DNA of 64,000 nucleotides from Microbacterium luteolum. Lineage in GTDB: Bacteria > Actinomycetota > Actinomycetes > Actinomycetales > Microbacteriaceae. Positions 45,366 through 54,081 of the stretch are shown here, one piece after another. Positions within the stretch are counted from its first letter, which is position 1, and every line of letters starts with the position of its first letter. The position numbers and the translations under genes were made by a program. Below the pieces are notes generated by a model. It worked only from the letters and a program-made list of their open reading frames with translations, was not told the origin of the DNA and did not search any database. Where the stretch lies: positions 372,001 to 436,000 of the forward strand of contig NZ_BAAAUN010000001.1 of the NCBI RefSeq assembly GCF_039533965.1. The letters run 5' to 3'.

Positions 45366-46711
45366 CTCTCGCTCCGCGACCCGCGCTTGACCTCGTCATA
45401 GGCGGCGAGAGCCGCCTTGCGGGTCTCGCCGAGGTCGACGATCGGCTCGGTCGGGGCATCCGATGCCCATTGCGAGATGTAGACGCCCTGGGGGTCGAAC
45501 TTCTTCGCCTGCAGCTCGGGGTTGAAAACGCGGAAATACGGCGCAGCATCCGCTCCGGACCCTGCCACCCACTGCCAGTTGAACGGGTTGCTCGCGTCGT
45601 CGGCGTCGACGAGCGTGTCCCAGAACCACTCCTCGCCGAGCCGCCAGTCGATGAGGAGGTTCTTGATGAGGAAAGACGCCGTCACCATCCGGACCCGGTT
45701 GTGCATGTACCCCGTGTGCCAGAGCTCGCGCATCCCGGCATCCACCAGCGGAATCCCCGTCTCGCCGTGCTGCCAGGCGTCGAGCCGCGACGGATCGAGC
45801 GGCGGCCAGGGGAACGCGTCGAAATCGCGCCGCAGGTTCTTCGTCGCGAGATCCGGGGCGTGGTACAGCGTGTGCCAGGCGAACTCCCGCCAGCCGAGCT
45901 CCGAGAGGAAGCGACCCGCTCCGTCCACGCCGACTGCCTCATGCCACACCGTGAACGGGCTCAGCTCGCCCCAGCGGAGTCTCGGCGAGAGCAGCGAGGT
46001 CGCACCCGCAGACGGCTCGTCACGAGCGCTGTCGTACCCGGGGAGATCGGTGTCGAGGAACTCCTTCAGCCGCCGCCGTGCGGCCGGTTCGCCCGGTTCC
46101 CACGTCTCGCGAAGACCCGCCGCCCAGTCCGGCGCCGTGGGCAGGAGCTCCCAGTCGTCGAGCGCGTCGGATGCCGGGACCGGCGTCGCGCCGGGAATCT
46201 CCCGCGGTTCCGGGAGCGGAGCACGAGGCGCGGGGAGCGCGAGGCAGGCCCGCCAGAACGGCGTGAACACCGAGTAGTGCGTGCCGCTGCCCGTCGTGAC
46301 GGTCCAGGGCTCATGAAGCAGCGACGCGGCGAACGAGGCGACCGTCACGCCCTCTTCGCGCAGGGCCGACTTGACGCCGGCATCGACGTCTCGTTCGGGA
46401 CCTCCGTATCTGCGGTTCCAGAACACGGCACCGGCCCCGGAATCCGCGACCAGGTCACGCACGATGCGACCGGCCGCGCCCCGCCGCAGGATCAGCTCCG
46501 CTCCGCGCTCCCGCAGACGTTCCGCGAGCGAGGCGAGCGAATGATGCAGCCACCAGAGCGAGGCGCCGCCGAGGGCGCGGATGCCGTCGGACTCCTCATC
46601 CAGGACGAACAGCGCGATGATCGGCTCACCGAGATCGAGCGCGGCGCGCAGGGCAGGATTGTCGGCCAGTCGAAGGTCGTCGCGGAACCAGACGATCGAG
46701 GGAGAGGACAT
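45362..46711 (-). CDS. phr: Deoxyribodipyrimidine photolyase (class I)
   Basis: A 449-residue photolyase/cryptochrome. The N-terminal antenna domain begins SIVWFRDDLRLADNPALRAAL; the FAD domain contains SPRLRWGELSPFTVW, LGWREFAWHTLYH, GMRELWHTGYMHNRVRMVTASFL and WFWDTLVDADDASNPFNWQWVAG, hallmarks of class I CPD photolyases (shown as separate blocks). It splits UV-induced cyclobutane dimers with light. ATG 46711 is preceded by a perfect palindrome whose right arm includes the -10-like GACAAT 6 nt before the start. It is followed by the coupled FAD oxidase gene and lies near a BLUF sensor. Confidence 0.95.
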   Translation of the reverse strand: MSSPSIVWFRDDLRLADNPALRAALDLGEPIIALFVLDEESDGIRALGGASLWWLHHSLASLAERLRERGAELILRRGAAGRIVRDLVADSGAGAVFWNRRYGGPERDVDAGVKSALREEGVTVASFAASLLHEPWTVTTGSGTHYSVFTPFWRACLALPAPRAPLPEPREIPGATPVPASDALDDWELLPTAPDWAAGLRETWEPGEPAARRRLKEFLDTDLPGYDSARDEPSAGATSLLSPRLRWGELSPFTVWHEAVGVDGAGRFLSELGWREFAWHTLYHAPDLATKNLRRDFDAFPWPPLDPSRLDAWQHGETGIPLVDAGMRELWHTGYMHNRVRMVTASFLIKNLLIDWRLGEEWFWDTLVDADDASNPFNWQWVAGSGADAAPYFRVFNPELQAKKFDPQGVYISQWASDAPTEPIVDLGETRKAALAAYDEVKRGSRSER

Positions 46712-46717
46712 GGCCCC

Positions 46718-46741
46718 ATTGTCGCCGACCCTGGCGACAAT
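46718..46741. promoter_or_regulatory. Perfect palindrome at the photolyase promoter (candidate operator)
   Basis: ATTGTCGCC (46718-46726), 6-nt centre GACCCT, GGCGACAAT (46733-46741). On the minus strand the arm nearest the gene contains GACAAT, 6 nt before the phr ATG, so a bound repressor would cover the -10 box of a leaderless promoter. Confidence 0.65.
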
Positions 46742-46763
46742 ACGTGCCCGCCTCTGTGGCTTT

Positions 46764-47159
46764 TCAGCGACGGCGAGCCGGTACGTCGTTCGTCGCCCAG
46801 AGCGACCAGAGCACGAGCAGCGGCTGCAGGAAGAGCCGCCCGAGCCGTCGAGCATCCGTATCGAGCCCGGGCGTCGAGCGGCGCGTCTGCCACTGATGGA
46901 TGTTGCCGGGGAGGACGGCGACGAAGAAGGCCGCCGTGGCCCAGCCGATCCGGCGCCGTTCGCGGGGGAGCGCGATCAGGCCGGCGGACAGAGCGATCTC
47001 GGCGGCACCGGAGGCGAGGACGATGTCGTTCTTGTCGAGCTTCGTCAGCTCCACCGCCCAGTCCGGGACGACGACGCGGAACCCGCGGGTCGACGTGAAG
47101 TGCATGACGCCGATCGCGCCGAGCGCGATCGCGAGGATCCATCGGGCGACTGCTCTCAT
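46764..47159 (-). CDS. DoxX-like membrane protein
   Basis: A 131-residue protein with four hydrophobic helices, from ARWILAIALGAIGVMHFTST to LFLQPLLVLWSLWATND, and the DoxX-family features GVMHF near residue 17 and VLASGAAEIALSAGLIALP. DoxX relatives are small membrane proteins of uncertain role, some linked to thiosulfate oxidation or redox stress. The start is ATG 47159 because TACCGT stands exactly 6 nt upstream; an in-frame ATG at 47207 has no such signal. It is divergent from the DUF2807 lipoprotein gene. Confidence 0.78.
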   Translation of the reverse strand: MRAVARWILAIALGAIGVMHFTSTRGFRVVVPDWAVELTKLDKNDIVLASGAAEIALSAGLIALPRERRRIGWATAAFFVAVLPGNIHQWQTRRSTPGLDTDARRLGRLFLQPLLVLWSLWATNDVPARRR

Positions 47160-47165
47160 TCCCTC

Positions 47166-47171
47166 ACGGTA
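47166..47171 (-). promoter_or_regulatory. -10 box of leaderless DoxX gene
   Basis: TACCGT on the minus strand, 6 nt before ATG 47159. Confidence 0.45.
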
Positions 47172-47266
47172 CGTGATGAGGCGGTCCTTCGCCGCCAGGA
47201 GCGTCATACCCAGGGGGCAGACGATGTTGGCACCCCGGTAGCTGTCCGCGTGGCGCGCCGCATACT

Positions 47267-47272
47267 TACGCT
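47267..47272 (+). promoter_or_regulatory. -10 box of leaderless DUF2807 gene
   Basis: TACGCT, 6 nt before ATG 47279. Confidence 0.5.
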
Positions 47273-47278
47273 GACGTC

Positions 47279-48055
47279 ATGCGCACTCCATTCCTCGCTT
47301 TCGCCACCACCGCTCTCTTCGTCGTCACCGCTGCGACGGCACTCTCGGGGTGCGCGGCGCTCGACTCCGGACCCGCGGTCACCCAAGAGCGGGAGATCTC
47401 GGATGTCAGCGTCGTGGAGCTCGACAGCTCCGGCGACCTGACGGTCACGCTCGGCGCGACGCCGTCACTGACCGTGACCGCCGGCGAGCGGGTCATCGAC
47501 AGCCTCACGGCAGATGTGGAGGACGGCGTCCTGCGCCTCGGCATGAACGGAGAGCCGATGCTGGGCAACGGGAAGATCCGCTACGCGCTCACGGTGAGCT
47601 CTCTCGAGTCGCTCACCGTCCTCGGATCGGGCGATGCCTCGATCGACCTCTCGGGGGCGAACGAGCCGACGATCACCGTCCGCGGTTCGGGCGATGTCGA
47701 CGCCACCGGCATCGACGCAGGGACCGCCATCCTCACGATCGACGGCTCTGGCGCCATCGATGTCCGCGACGCCGTGGTCGAAGAGCTCGTCGTGCGGATC
47801 GAGGGATCGGGCGGAGTCTCGATCGCGGGAACCGCCGGAACGCAACGGGTCGACATCAACGGCGACGGCGGCTATGAGGCGTCCGGTCTGCGCAGCACCC
47901 AGGCGTTCGTCACCATTCGCGGCGCGGGCAGCGCCGATGTGACCGCGGAGGGGACGCTCGACGCCGTCATCGACGGCAGCGGCGACATCTCCTACAGCGG
48001 CGATGCCCGCGTCACGGAGGACGTGTCAGGTTCCGGCGACGTCAGCCGAGGCTGA
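47279..48055 (+). CDS. Head GIN domain (DUF2807) lipoprotein
   Basis: A 258-residue secreted lipoprotein: signal peptide, lipobox LSGC (Cys25), then a head-GIN/DUF2807 domain. The mature part is a right-handed beta-helix marked by repeated GSGD/GSGG steps: GSGDASIDLSG, GSGDVDATG, GSGAIDVRD, GSGGVSIAG, GAGSADVTAEG, GSGDISYSG. Such proteins sit on the outer face of the cell membrane and are thought to bind other envelope components; no enzyme residues are visible. Leaderless promoter. Converges on the hydrolase at 48070 with 14 nt between. Confidence 0.85.
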   Translation: MRTPFLAFATTALFVVTAATALSGCAALDSGPAVTQEREISDVSVVELDSSGDLTVTLGATPSLTVTAGERVIDSLTADVEDGVLRLGMNGEPMLGNGKIRYALTVSSLESLTVLGSGDASIDLSGANEPTITVRGSGDVDATGIDAGTAILTIDGSGAIDVRDAVVEELVVRIEGSGGVSIAGTAGTQRVDINGDGGYEASGLRSTQAFVTIRGAGSADVTAEGTLDAVIDGSGDISYSGDARVTEDVSGSGDVSRG

Positions 48056-48069
48056 ACGAAGCCGGCGGA

Positions 48070-49017
48070 TCAGTCCGACGGCTGACGCACTGCCTCCCAC
48101 GCGAGGAAGCCGTCGACGATGTCCTTCGCGTGCGTGTGGTGGAGGTAATGGTCTCCGGCCAGAGGGATGACGGTTCCGTCCATCACGCTCGCCGCCTGTC
48201 GCTCGTGCAGGTCGAGCCACTCGGGGACGGTCTTGTTCTGCTTCTGGACGAACAGGAGCAGCGGGAGGTCATCCGGGAACTCCTTGCCCTCGGCTTCGCG
48301 GAACGTCTCTCCGAGACGCGACATCGCGTCGACGTAGGTCGGCGCCAAGGTGTTCCGATTCGTGAACATGTGCATCTGCTCACGATCCTCCGCTGAATAG
48401 GTCGGCGGGATGTACCCGCCATCGGCCGCGCCGGCGATGATCCGCATCAGACCGAGATTCCTGGCCGTGACGAGGAGTCCGATCGGCAACTCGACGTCTG
48501 CGCTCGGCTGCCCGGGGAGGCTGCTGTCGATGCCCACGAATGCCCTCACCTCGTCGGGGTAGCGTTCGGCGAACTCGATCGCGTAGATCCCGGCGATCGA
48601 ATGCCCCATGAGTGTGTACTCGTCGACGCCGAGCGACTGCAGGGCATCGTGGACCTCGCTCACGATGTTCTCCGTCGTGCGTGCCTTCTCGGTGCCGTCG
48701 CTCAGGCCGTAGCCGAACGGCTCGACCACGACGACGCGATGATCGTCCGCGAGATCGGGGATGAGGGGGCTGAAGTCGATCACCGGCGACGCGGTGCCGA
48801 ACCCTGGGAGCATCACGATCGTCTCGGGGCCCTCGCCCGTGACCAGGACGTTCATGTCACGCCCGTCCACCGAGACCGCCTGCCCGTAGGTTGCGATCGC
48901 GTCCTTCTCCGATTCGGTCGCGACGACGTTCACGACCGTCGTCGTGGCGAGGCCGACGACGATCACCGTCGCGATGCCGGTGAGGGTGAGCAGTGTCCGT
49001 CTGACTGCCTTCTTCAT
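48070..49017 (-). CDS. Alpha/beta hydrolase with N-terminal membrane anchor
   Basis: A 315-residue alpha/beta hydrolase. A single hydrophobic helix at residues 7-30 (LLTLTGIATVIVVGLATTTVV) anchors or exports it. The catalytic Ser is in MGHSIAGIYA (about residue 125), the oxyanion-hole region is in VMLPGFGTASP, and the His lies in GDHYLHHTH near the C-terminus. It resembles lipolytic or haloalkane-type hydrolases, but the substrate is unknown. ATG 49017 follows AAAGGACA, a good ribosome site. It diverges from the histidine kinase operon. Confidence 0.82.
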   Translation of the reverse strand: MKKAVRRTLLTLTGIATVIVVGLATTTVVNVVATESEKDAIATYGQAVSVDGRDMNVLVTGEGPETIVMLPGFGTASPVIDFSPLIPDLADDHRVVVVEPFGYGLSDGTEKARTTENIVSEVHDALQSLGVDEYTLMGHSIAGIYAIEFAERYPDEVRAFVGIDSSLPGQPSADVELPIGLLVTARNLGLMRIIAGAADGGYIPPTYSAEDREQMHMFTNRNTLAPTYVDAMSRLGETFREAEGKEFPDDLPLLLFVQKQNKTVPEWLDLHERQAASVMDGTVIPLAGDHYLHHTHAKDIVDGFLAWEAVRQPSD

Positions 49018-49168
49018 TGCTGTCCTTTCCGAGCACGCGATGCATGCACCTTCCCAGCCTGATCTCGGAGGCGCGCGCAAGCATCCGCCCGTCGTAGACA
49101 CTTCCGTACCGCGTTCGCGGTAGGCGAGTCTCATCCCCGGGAGGGACTCGCCCCGTGCGTCAGCCCGG

Positions 49169-49174
49169 AATACT
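49169..49174 (+). promoter_or_regulatory. -10 box of histidine kinase operon (leaderless)
   Basis: AATACT, 6 nt before GTG 49181. GAGGGG also lies in that interval but directly abuts the start codon. Confidence 0.4.
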
Positions 49175-49180
49175 GGAGGG

Positions 49181-50335
49181 GTGTCGTCCTTCCGTTTTCC
49201 CCGTCCGGCGACATTGCTGACCGACGTCCTCGCGGTGGCCATCGTCATCCTGCTCGCATTCCTTCCCTACCCCGATGCGGTGTTCCAGGCTCGTGGGCTG
49301 CTGCTCGTCCCGGCCTTGCTGCCGGCCGCGCTGATGCCCTTCCGTCGTCGGCTGCCGATCATGGTCCTCGCCGTCAGCCTGGGATGCAGCACGCTCACCG
49401 CGCTGTTCGGGTTGCTCCCGCCCGGAGTCATGATCGCCATCGCGGTGGCGGCGTTCGCCGTCACCGACCGGGTGGCACGGCCGGTCGGGCTGCTGCTGGT
49501 TGGCGCGGCCTCGATCCTGGTCTTCTGCACGAACGCGATCACGCTCGACGGCGAGGTCTTCGACTCGCGTGCCCTGCAGTTCCTGCTCTTCATCGTCCTC
49601 GCCGGTGCCGTCGGAGACGCGACTCGATCCCGACGGGAGTACGCCGCGGCGATGAGAGAGCGCGCCGAACGAGCCGAACGCGGTCGAGAAGAGGAGGCGC
49701 GGCGACGCGTGGCGGAGGAGCGCGTACGCATCGCTCGCGATCTCCACGACATCGTCGCCCACCAGATCGCGGTCATCAGCCTGAACGCGGGCGTCGCCTC
49801 ATCGGCGATCGAGGCGCGGCCGGAACGGGCACGAGAAGCGCTCACCGCGATCCGTGCGGCCGCTCGAACCGTTCTGACCGATATCGGTGGGCTGATGTCG
49901 GTGCTGCGCGACGGTGACACGGACGTGCCGGGCGACCGGCATCCGCCCATAGGACTGGACGGAGTGGACGATCTTGTGGCGCAGGTCGAGGCGGCAGGGT
50001 TGCGCGTCGATCTGCGCCGGGATGCGGAGCTCGCTGCGCTCGCGGGATCGAGCGATCATGTGGCCTACCTGGCGATTCGAGAAGGGCTCACGAATGCCCA
50101 CAAGCACGGAGAGGGCGATCGGGCGGCGCTCGCGATTCGCGGCGGTGACGGCGTGGTCGACATCGTCGTGACCAATGCCGTCGGCGAGGAGAGCCCGGAT
50201 GCCACGCCGAGCGGCCACGGACTGCGTGGGTTGCGGGAGCGCGTGGCCGCCGTGCGAGGGCGTGTCGTCGTCTTGCGCGACCAGGACGAGTTCCGGCTTC
50301 ACGTCGCGATCCCGACAGCGGGAGATCACGCATGA
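49181..50335 (+). CDS. Sensor histidine kinase (NarL/DesK type, HisKA_3)
   Basis: A 384-residue kinase with four to five membrane helices in residues 12-140 and no obvious extracellular sensor domain, then a coiled-coil segment rich in Arg/Glu (about 150-185). The phospho-acceptor is His189 in RIARDLHDIVAHQIAVISLN, the HisKA_3 form; the ATPase part has REGLTNAHKHG and a C-terminal GHGLRGLRERVAAV. It passes phosphate to the response regulator encoded next. The stop overlaps that gene by ATGA. DesK-like architecture suggests that it senses membrane or envelope state. Confidence 0.92.
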   Translation: MSSFRFPRPATLLTDVLAVAIVILLAFLPYPDAVFQARGLLLVPALLPAALMPFRRRLPIMVLAVSLGCSTLTALFGLLPPGVMIAIAVAAFAVTDRVARPVGLLLVGAASILVFCTNAITLDGEVFDSRALQFLLFIVLAGAVGDATRSRREYAAAMRERAERAERGREEEARRRVAEERVRIARDLHDIVAHQIAVISLNAGVASSAIEARPERAREALTAIRAAARTVLTDIGGLMSVLRDGDTDVPGDRHPPIGLDGVDDLVAQVEAAGLRVDLRRDAELAALAGSSDHVAYLAIREGLTNAHKHGEGDRAALAIRGGDGVVDIVVTNAVGEESPDATPSGHGLRGLRERVAAVRGRVVVLRDQDEFRLHVAIPTAGDHA

Positions 50336-51003
50336 CGCGCGTCCTCATCGTCGACGATCAACCACTGATCCGCCAGGCTGTCCGCGACATCCTCGCGGAC
50401 GGAGGGCTGCAGGTGGTCGGAGAGGCGGCGAACGGGCGCTCAGCAGTCGTCGCCGCGCGGGAGACCCTGCCCGACGTCGTCCTGATGGACATCCGGATGC
50501 CGGAACTCGACGGCATCGCGGCCACCGCGGAGATCTGCGCAGAGCAGGGGAGCGGCACGCGGGTGCTGATCCTCACGACGTTCGAAGAGGACGAGTACGT
50601 CGTTGCGGCGTTGCGGGCCGGGGCCAGCGGGTTCATCGGAAAGGGTGCGGAACCGGAGGAGATCGTCGAGGCGGTTCGCACGATCCATCGCGGCGAGGCG
50701 CTGCTGTCGCCCGCAGCGACCCGCGCGCTGATCGCCCGCACCGTGATGCCGCGGCGTCCCGCTGCAGACGCCTGGGACTCGCCCGCGTTGCGACAGATCA
50801 CCGTCCGCGAACGCGAGGTGCTGCTCCGAGTCGCCGGCGGCGCGACCAATCAGCAGATCGCCGAGCAGCTGGTCATCTCTCCGCACACCGCGAAGACCCA
50901 CGTGAACCGGATAATGTCGAAGCTCGGTGCATCCGATCGCGCGCAGCTGGTGATCCTCGCCTACGAGACCGGGCTCGTCGTCCCTGACACACTGGCGGGA
51001 TGA
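50332..51003 (+). CDS. LuxR/NarL-family response regulator
   Basis: A 223-residue two-component regulator. The receiver domain has the acidic pair in VDDQPL, phospho-acceptor Asp53 in [13 protein letters not shown] and Lys in FIGKGAEP. The C-terminal LuxR-type DNA-binding domain is [42 protein letters not shown] in its usual order (T-x-R-E-x-E-V-L to HVNRI). It overlaps both neighbours by ATGA, so kinase, regulator and the YnfA gene form one coupled operon. Targets are unknown; self-regulation is common for this type. Confidence 0.93.
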   Translation: MTRVLIVDDQPLIRQAVRDILADGGLQVVGEAANGRSAVVAARETLPDVVLMDIRMPELDGIAATAEICAEQGSGTRVLILTTFEEDEYVVAALRAGASGFIGKGAEPEEIVEAVRTIHRGEALLSPAATRALIARTVMPRRPAADAWDSPALRQITVREREVLLRVAGGATNQQIAEQLVISPHTAKTHVNRIMSKLGASDRAQLVILAYETGLVVPDTLAG

Positions 51004-51359
51004 CCGTCTTCCGCATCGTGGTTCTGTTCGTCCTCGCGGCTCTCGCCGAGATCGGTGGCGCGTGGCTGATCTGGCAGGCGGTGAAAGAGGATCGCGGCTG
51101 GATCTTCGCGGTCCTCGGAGTGATGGCGCTCGGCGCCTACGGATTCATCGCGGCCCTGCAGCCGGACGCGAACTTCGGTCGGGTGCTCGCCTCGTACGGC
51201 GGGATCTTCATCGCTGGCTCGCTCGCCTGGGGAATCATCGTCGACGGCTTCAAGCCGACCGTGTGGGACTGGGTCGGTTCGTCGGTCGCCCTCGTCGGCG
51301 CCGCGATCGTGATCCTCGCGCCGACGGCCTCGAGCACGGCATCCGAGGCCGTCGCGTAG
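51000..51359 (+). CDS. YnfA (UPF0060) family membrane protein
   Basis: A 119-residue protein with four hydrophobic helices and the family blocks [53 protein letters not shown] and [16 protein letters not shown]0060/YnfA proteins are relatives of small multidrug-resistance transporters; YnfA of Shigella has been reported as an efflux pump. ATG 51000 overlaps the regulator gene by ATGA. It is the last gene of a two-component operon, so it could be a target or effector of that system. Confidence 0.87.
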   Translation: MTVFRIVVLFVLAALAEIGGAWLIWQAVKEDRGWIFAVLGVMALGAYGFIAALQPDANFGRVLASYGGIFIAGSLAWGIIVDGFKPTVWDWVGSSVALVGAAIVILAPTASSTASEAVA

Positions 51360-51418
51360 CGGTCCGGAGCGCCTGGGCGGAGCGGTAACCTGGGTAGTGA
51401 CCCAGATGGAGAGTTTCT

Positions 51419-53410
51419 GTGCCTGAAAACGCCCGGCCGCACGATGGCTTCGCCCTGTTCACCGACCGAAACGTCGTCGCCATGCGCGTCAACGGCGACC
51501 TCAAGGATCTCGCCACGACCGTGACGGATGCCGACGAGGTCGAACCGGTGACGATCGACAGCGCCGACGGTCTGAACATCCTCCGCCACTCGGCCGCTCA
51601 CGTCCTCGCGCAGGCGGTGCAGCGCATCAACCCGCAGGCGAACCTGGGCATCGGTCCGCCCATCACCGACGGCTTCTACTACGACTTCGGTGTCGAGACC
51701 CCGTTCACCCCCGAGGACATCAAGGCCATCACGAAGGAGATGCAGCGCATCATCCGCGAAGGACAGCGCTTCGTCCGCCGCGTCGTGACGGATGACGAGG
51801 CACGCGCCGAGCTCGCCGATGAGCCGTTCAAGCTGGAGCTCATCGGACTCAAGGGCCCGGGCAAGGAGGTCGCCGAGGGTGCCTCCGTCGAGGTCGGCGA
51901 GGGCGAACTCACGATCTACGACAACACCACGCGCGACGGCGAGGTCGTCTGGAAGGACCTCTGCCGCGGACCGCACCTGCCGAACACCCGCATGATCGGC
52001 AACGGCTGGGACCTCACCCGCATCGCCGCCGCCTACTGGCGCGGCAGCGAGAAGAACCCGCAGCTGCAGCGCATCTACGGCACGGCATGGCCGACGAAGG
52101 ACGAGCTGCGCGCCTACCAGCACCGCCTCGAGGAGGCCGCCAAGCGCGACCACCGCCGCCTCGGCAAGGAGCTCGACCTGTTCTCGTTCCCGGAGGAGAT
52201 CGGCTCCGGCCTCTCGGTCTGGCACCCTCGCGGCGGCATGATCCGCGGCGAGATGGAGCAGCACGCCCGCAAGCGCCACATCGAGGGCGGCTACACCTAC
52301 GTGTACACCCCGCACATCTCGAAGGAAGACCTCTTCCTCACCTCGAACCACCTCGTCACGTACAAGGAGGGCATGTTCCCGCCGATCGTGATGGACGAGG
52401 AGCGCGATGACGAGGGCAACATCACCAAGCAGGGCCAGGACTACTACCTGAAGCCCATGAACTGCCCGATGCACATCCTCATCTACAAGGAGCGCGCGCG
52501 CAGCTACCGGGATCTGCCGCTGCGGTTCGCCGAGAACGGCACGGTCTATCGCAACGAGCTCTCCGGCGCGCTGCACGGTCTCACCCGCGTGCGGGGCTTC
52601 ACTCAGGACGACTCGCACCTGTTCGTCACGCCCGACCAGCTCGAGGACGAGGTCTCGAAGGTCCTCGACTTCATCCTCTCGATGCTGCGCGACTTCGGCC
52701 TGACCGACTTCGAGCTCGAGCTCTCGATGAAGGACGACGAGAAGTCGAAGTGGATCGGCTCGGACGAGTTCTGGGAGTCGTCGACCGATGCGCTGCGCCG
52801 CGTCGCCGTGGCATCCGGCCTCAAGCTCACCGAGGTTCCCGGTGAGGCGGCCTTCTACGGTCCCAAGATCGACCTGAAGACCCGTGACGCGATCGGCCGC
52901 ACCTGGCAGCTCTCGACCGTCCAGGTCGACCCCAACCTGCCGGAGCGCTTCGACCTGGAGTTCATGGACAAGGACGGGCAGAAGAAGCGTCCGATCATGA
53001 TCCACCGCGCGCTCTTCGGCTCGATCGAGCGATTCTTCGCGATCCTGCTTGAGCACTACGCGGGGGACTTCCCGGTGTGGCTGTCGCCCGTGCAGGTCGT
53101 GGGCATTCCGGTCGCCGAAGAGTACGCCGACTACCTCGGTGAGGTCATCACGACGCTGCGGGACTCCGGCGTGCGCGCCGAACTCGACACCTCGGACGAC
53201 CGGATGCAGAAGAAGATCCGCAACCACACCACCGGCAAGGTGCCGCTGCTGCTGATCGCGGGGGAGCAGGACCGTGCTGCCGGCACCGTCTCGTTCCGCT
53301 ACCGCGACGGCACTCAGGAGAACGGCGTGCCGATCGCGGATGCCGTCGCCCGCATCCGCGCGGCGATCGACTCGCACGCCCTGGTGCAGACGGCGGGGGA
53401 ACTGGCGTGA
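51419..53410 (+). CDS. thrS: Threonyl-tRNA synthetase
   Basis: A 663-residue class II synthetase charging tRNA-Thr. Order of domains: N-terminal TGS-like segment (about 1-75), the editing-type SAD domain with [15 protein letters not shown] and the C...H zinc ligands, the catalytic core with motif blocks [44 protein letters not shown] and [17 protein letters not shown], then the anticodon-binding domain [14 protein letters not shown]. Length is normal. GTG 51419 follows a GGAG site. TAACCT at 51386-51391 is a candidate -10. It is followed by the Ap4A phosphorylase gene, a conserved actinobacterial pair. Confidence 0.97.
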   Translation: MPENARPHDGFALFTDRNVVAMRVNGDLKDLATTVTDADEVEPVTIDSADGLNILRHSAAHVLAQAVQRINPQANLGIGPPITDGFYYDFGVETPFTPEDIKAITKEMQRIIREGQRFVRRVVTDDEARAELADEPFKLELIGLKGPGKEVAEGASVEVGEGELTIYDNTTRDGEVVWKDLCRGPHLPNTRMIGNGWDLTRIAAAYWRGSEKNPQLQRIYGTAWPTKDELRAYQHRLEEAAKRDHRRLGKELDLFSFPEEIGSGLSVWHPRGGMIRGEMEQHARKRHIEGGYTYVYTPHISKEDLFLTSNHLVTYKEGMFPPIVMDEERDDEGNITKQGQDYYLKPMNCPMHILIYKERARSYRDLPLRFAENGTVYRNELSGALHGLTRVRGFTQDDSHLFVTPDQLEDEVSKVLDFILSMLRDFGLTDFELELSMKDDEKSKWIGSDEFWESSTDALRRVAVASGLKLTEVPGEAAFYGPKIDLKTRDAIGRTWQLSTVQVDPNLPERFDLEFMDKDGQKKRPIMIHRALFGSIERFFAILLEHYAGDFPVWLSPVQVVGIPVAEEYADYLGEVITTLRDSGVRAELDTSDDRMQKKIRNHTTGKVPLLLIAGEQDRAAGTVSFRYRDGTQENGVPIADAVARIRAAIDSHALVQTAGELA

Positions 53411-53437
53411 CCCGCAGGCATGCTCAGGGACTCAGCC

Positions 53438-53971
53438 ATGGCTGAGCTGGAGGATGCCGGGCGCCTCGTCGGCGTGCCCGACGAGTTCCAGCGGCTGTGG
53501 ACCCCGCACCGGATGGCCTACATCCAGGCGGGGCCGGAGCCGCTGCGCGACGAGTGCCCGTTCTGCGAGGCGCCGAAGCATGCGGACCCCGACCGGCTGA
53601 TCGTCGCGCGCGGGGAGACGGCCTACGTGCTGCTGAACCTGTTCCCGTACAACTCCGGTCACCTGCTGGTCTGCCCGTATCGCCACATCGCGACCTACGA
53701 CCAGGCGACGCCCGAAGAGGTCGCCGAGATCGGTGCGCTCACGCAGACGGCGATGCGCGTCCTGCGCGAGGTGTCGCGCTGCGACGGATTCAACCTCGGC
53801 ATGAATCAGGGTGCCGTGGCGGGCGCCGGCGTCGACGGCCACCTGCACCAGCACGTCGTGCCGCGGTGGACATCGGACGCCAACTTCTTCCCGATCATCG
53901 CCAAGACCAAGGCGCTGCCGCAGCTTCTCGGCGAGGTTCGCGAGGCCGTGGCGAACGCCTGGCCGCGCTGA
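53438..53971 (+). CDS. HIT-family Ap4A phosphorylase
   Basis: A 177-residue HIT protein of the actinobacterial Ap4A-phosphorylase type (Rv2613c-like). The catalytic histidine triad is His135, His137 and His139 in GHLHQHVVPRW; a CxxC pair (Cys40/43) near the N-terminus may bind zinc. Such enzymes split diadenosine tetraphosphate with phosphate. ATG 53438 follows CAGGGA by 7 nt; an in-frame ATG at 53420 is less favoured. thrS followed by this gene is a conserved order that usually continues into pgsA and pimA; here it ends at a palindromic repeat. Confidence 0.9.
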   Translation: MAELEDAGRLVGVPDEFQRLWTPHRMAYIQAGPEPLRDECPFCEAPKHADPDRLIVARGETAYVLLNLFPYNSGHLLVCPYRHIATYDQATPEEVAEIGALTQTAMRVLREVSRCDGFNLGMNQGAVAGAGVDGHLHQHVVPRWTSDANFFPIIAKTKALPQLLGEVREAVANAWPR

Positions 53972-54014
53972 ACGCGTTTCGGCTCGTCGCTTCGCTCAAC
54001 GACCACCGGATGCG

Positions 54015-54064
54015 GGGTCGCTGAGCTTGTCGAAGCGTCTGCCCTTCGACAAGCTCAGGGACCC
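54015..54064. repeat. REP-like intergenic palindrome (bidirectional terminator-like)
   Basis: Left arm 54015-54035 starts GGGTCGCTGAGCTTG; right arm 54044-54064 ends CAAGCTCAGGGACCC. The arms are complementary at 20 of 21 positions around an 8-nt centre. Similar CTGAGCTTGTCGAAG palindromes are scattered between genes in Microbacteriaceae genomes (from memory). It lies between convergent genes. Confidence 0.75.
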
Positions 54065-54081
54065 AAAGGCAGGTTTGACGC

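Noticed and set aside
51360..51418. T-box or leader attenuator before thrS
   Set aside because: The gap is only 59 nt with a promoter-like TAACCT and a ribosome site; there is no room or sequence for a T-box.
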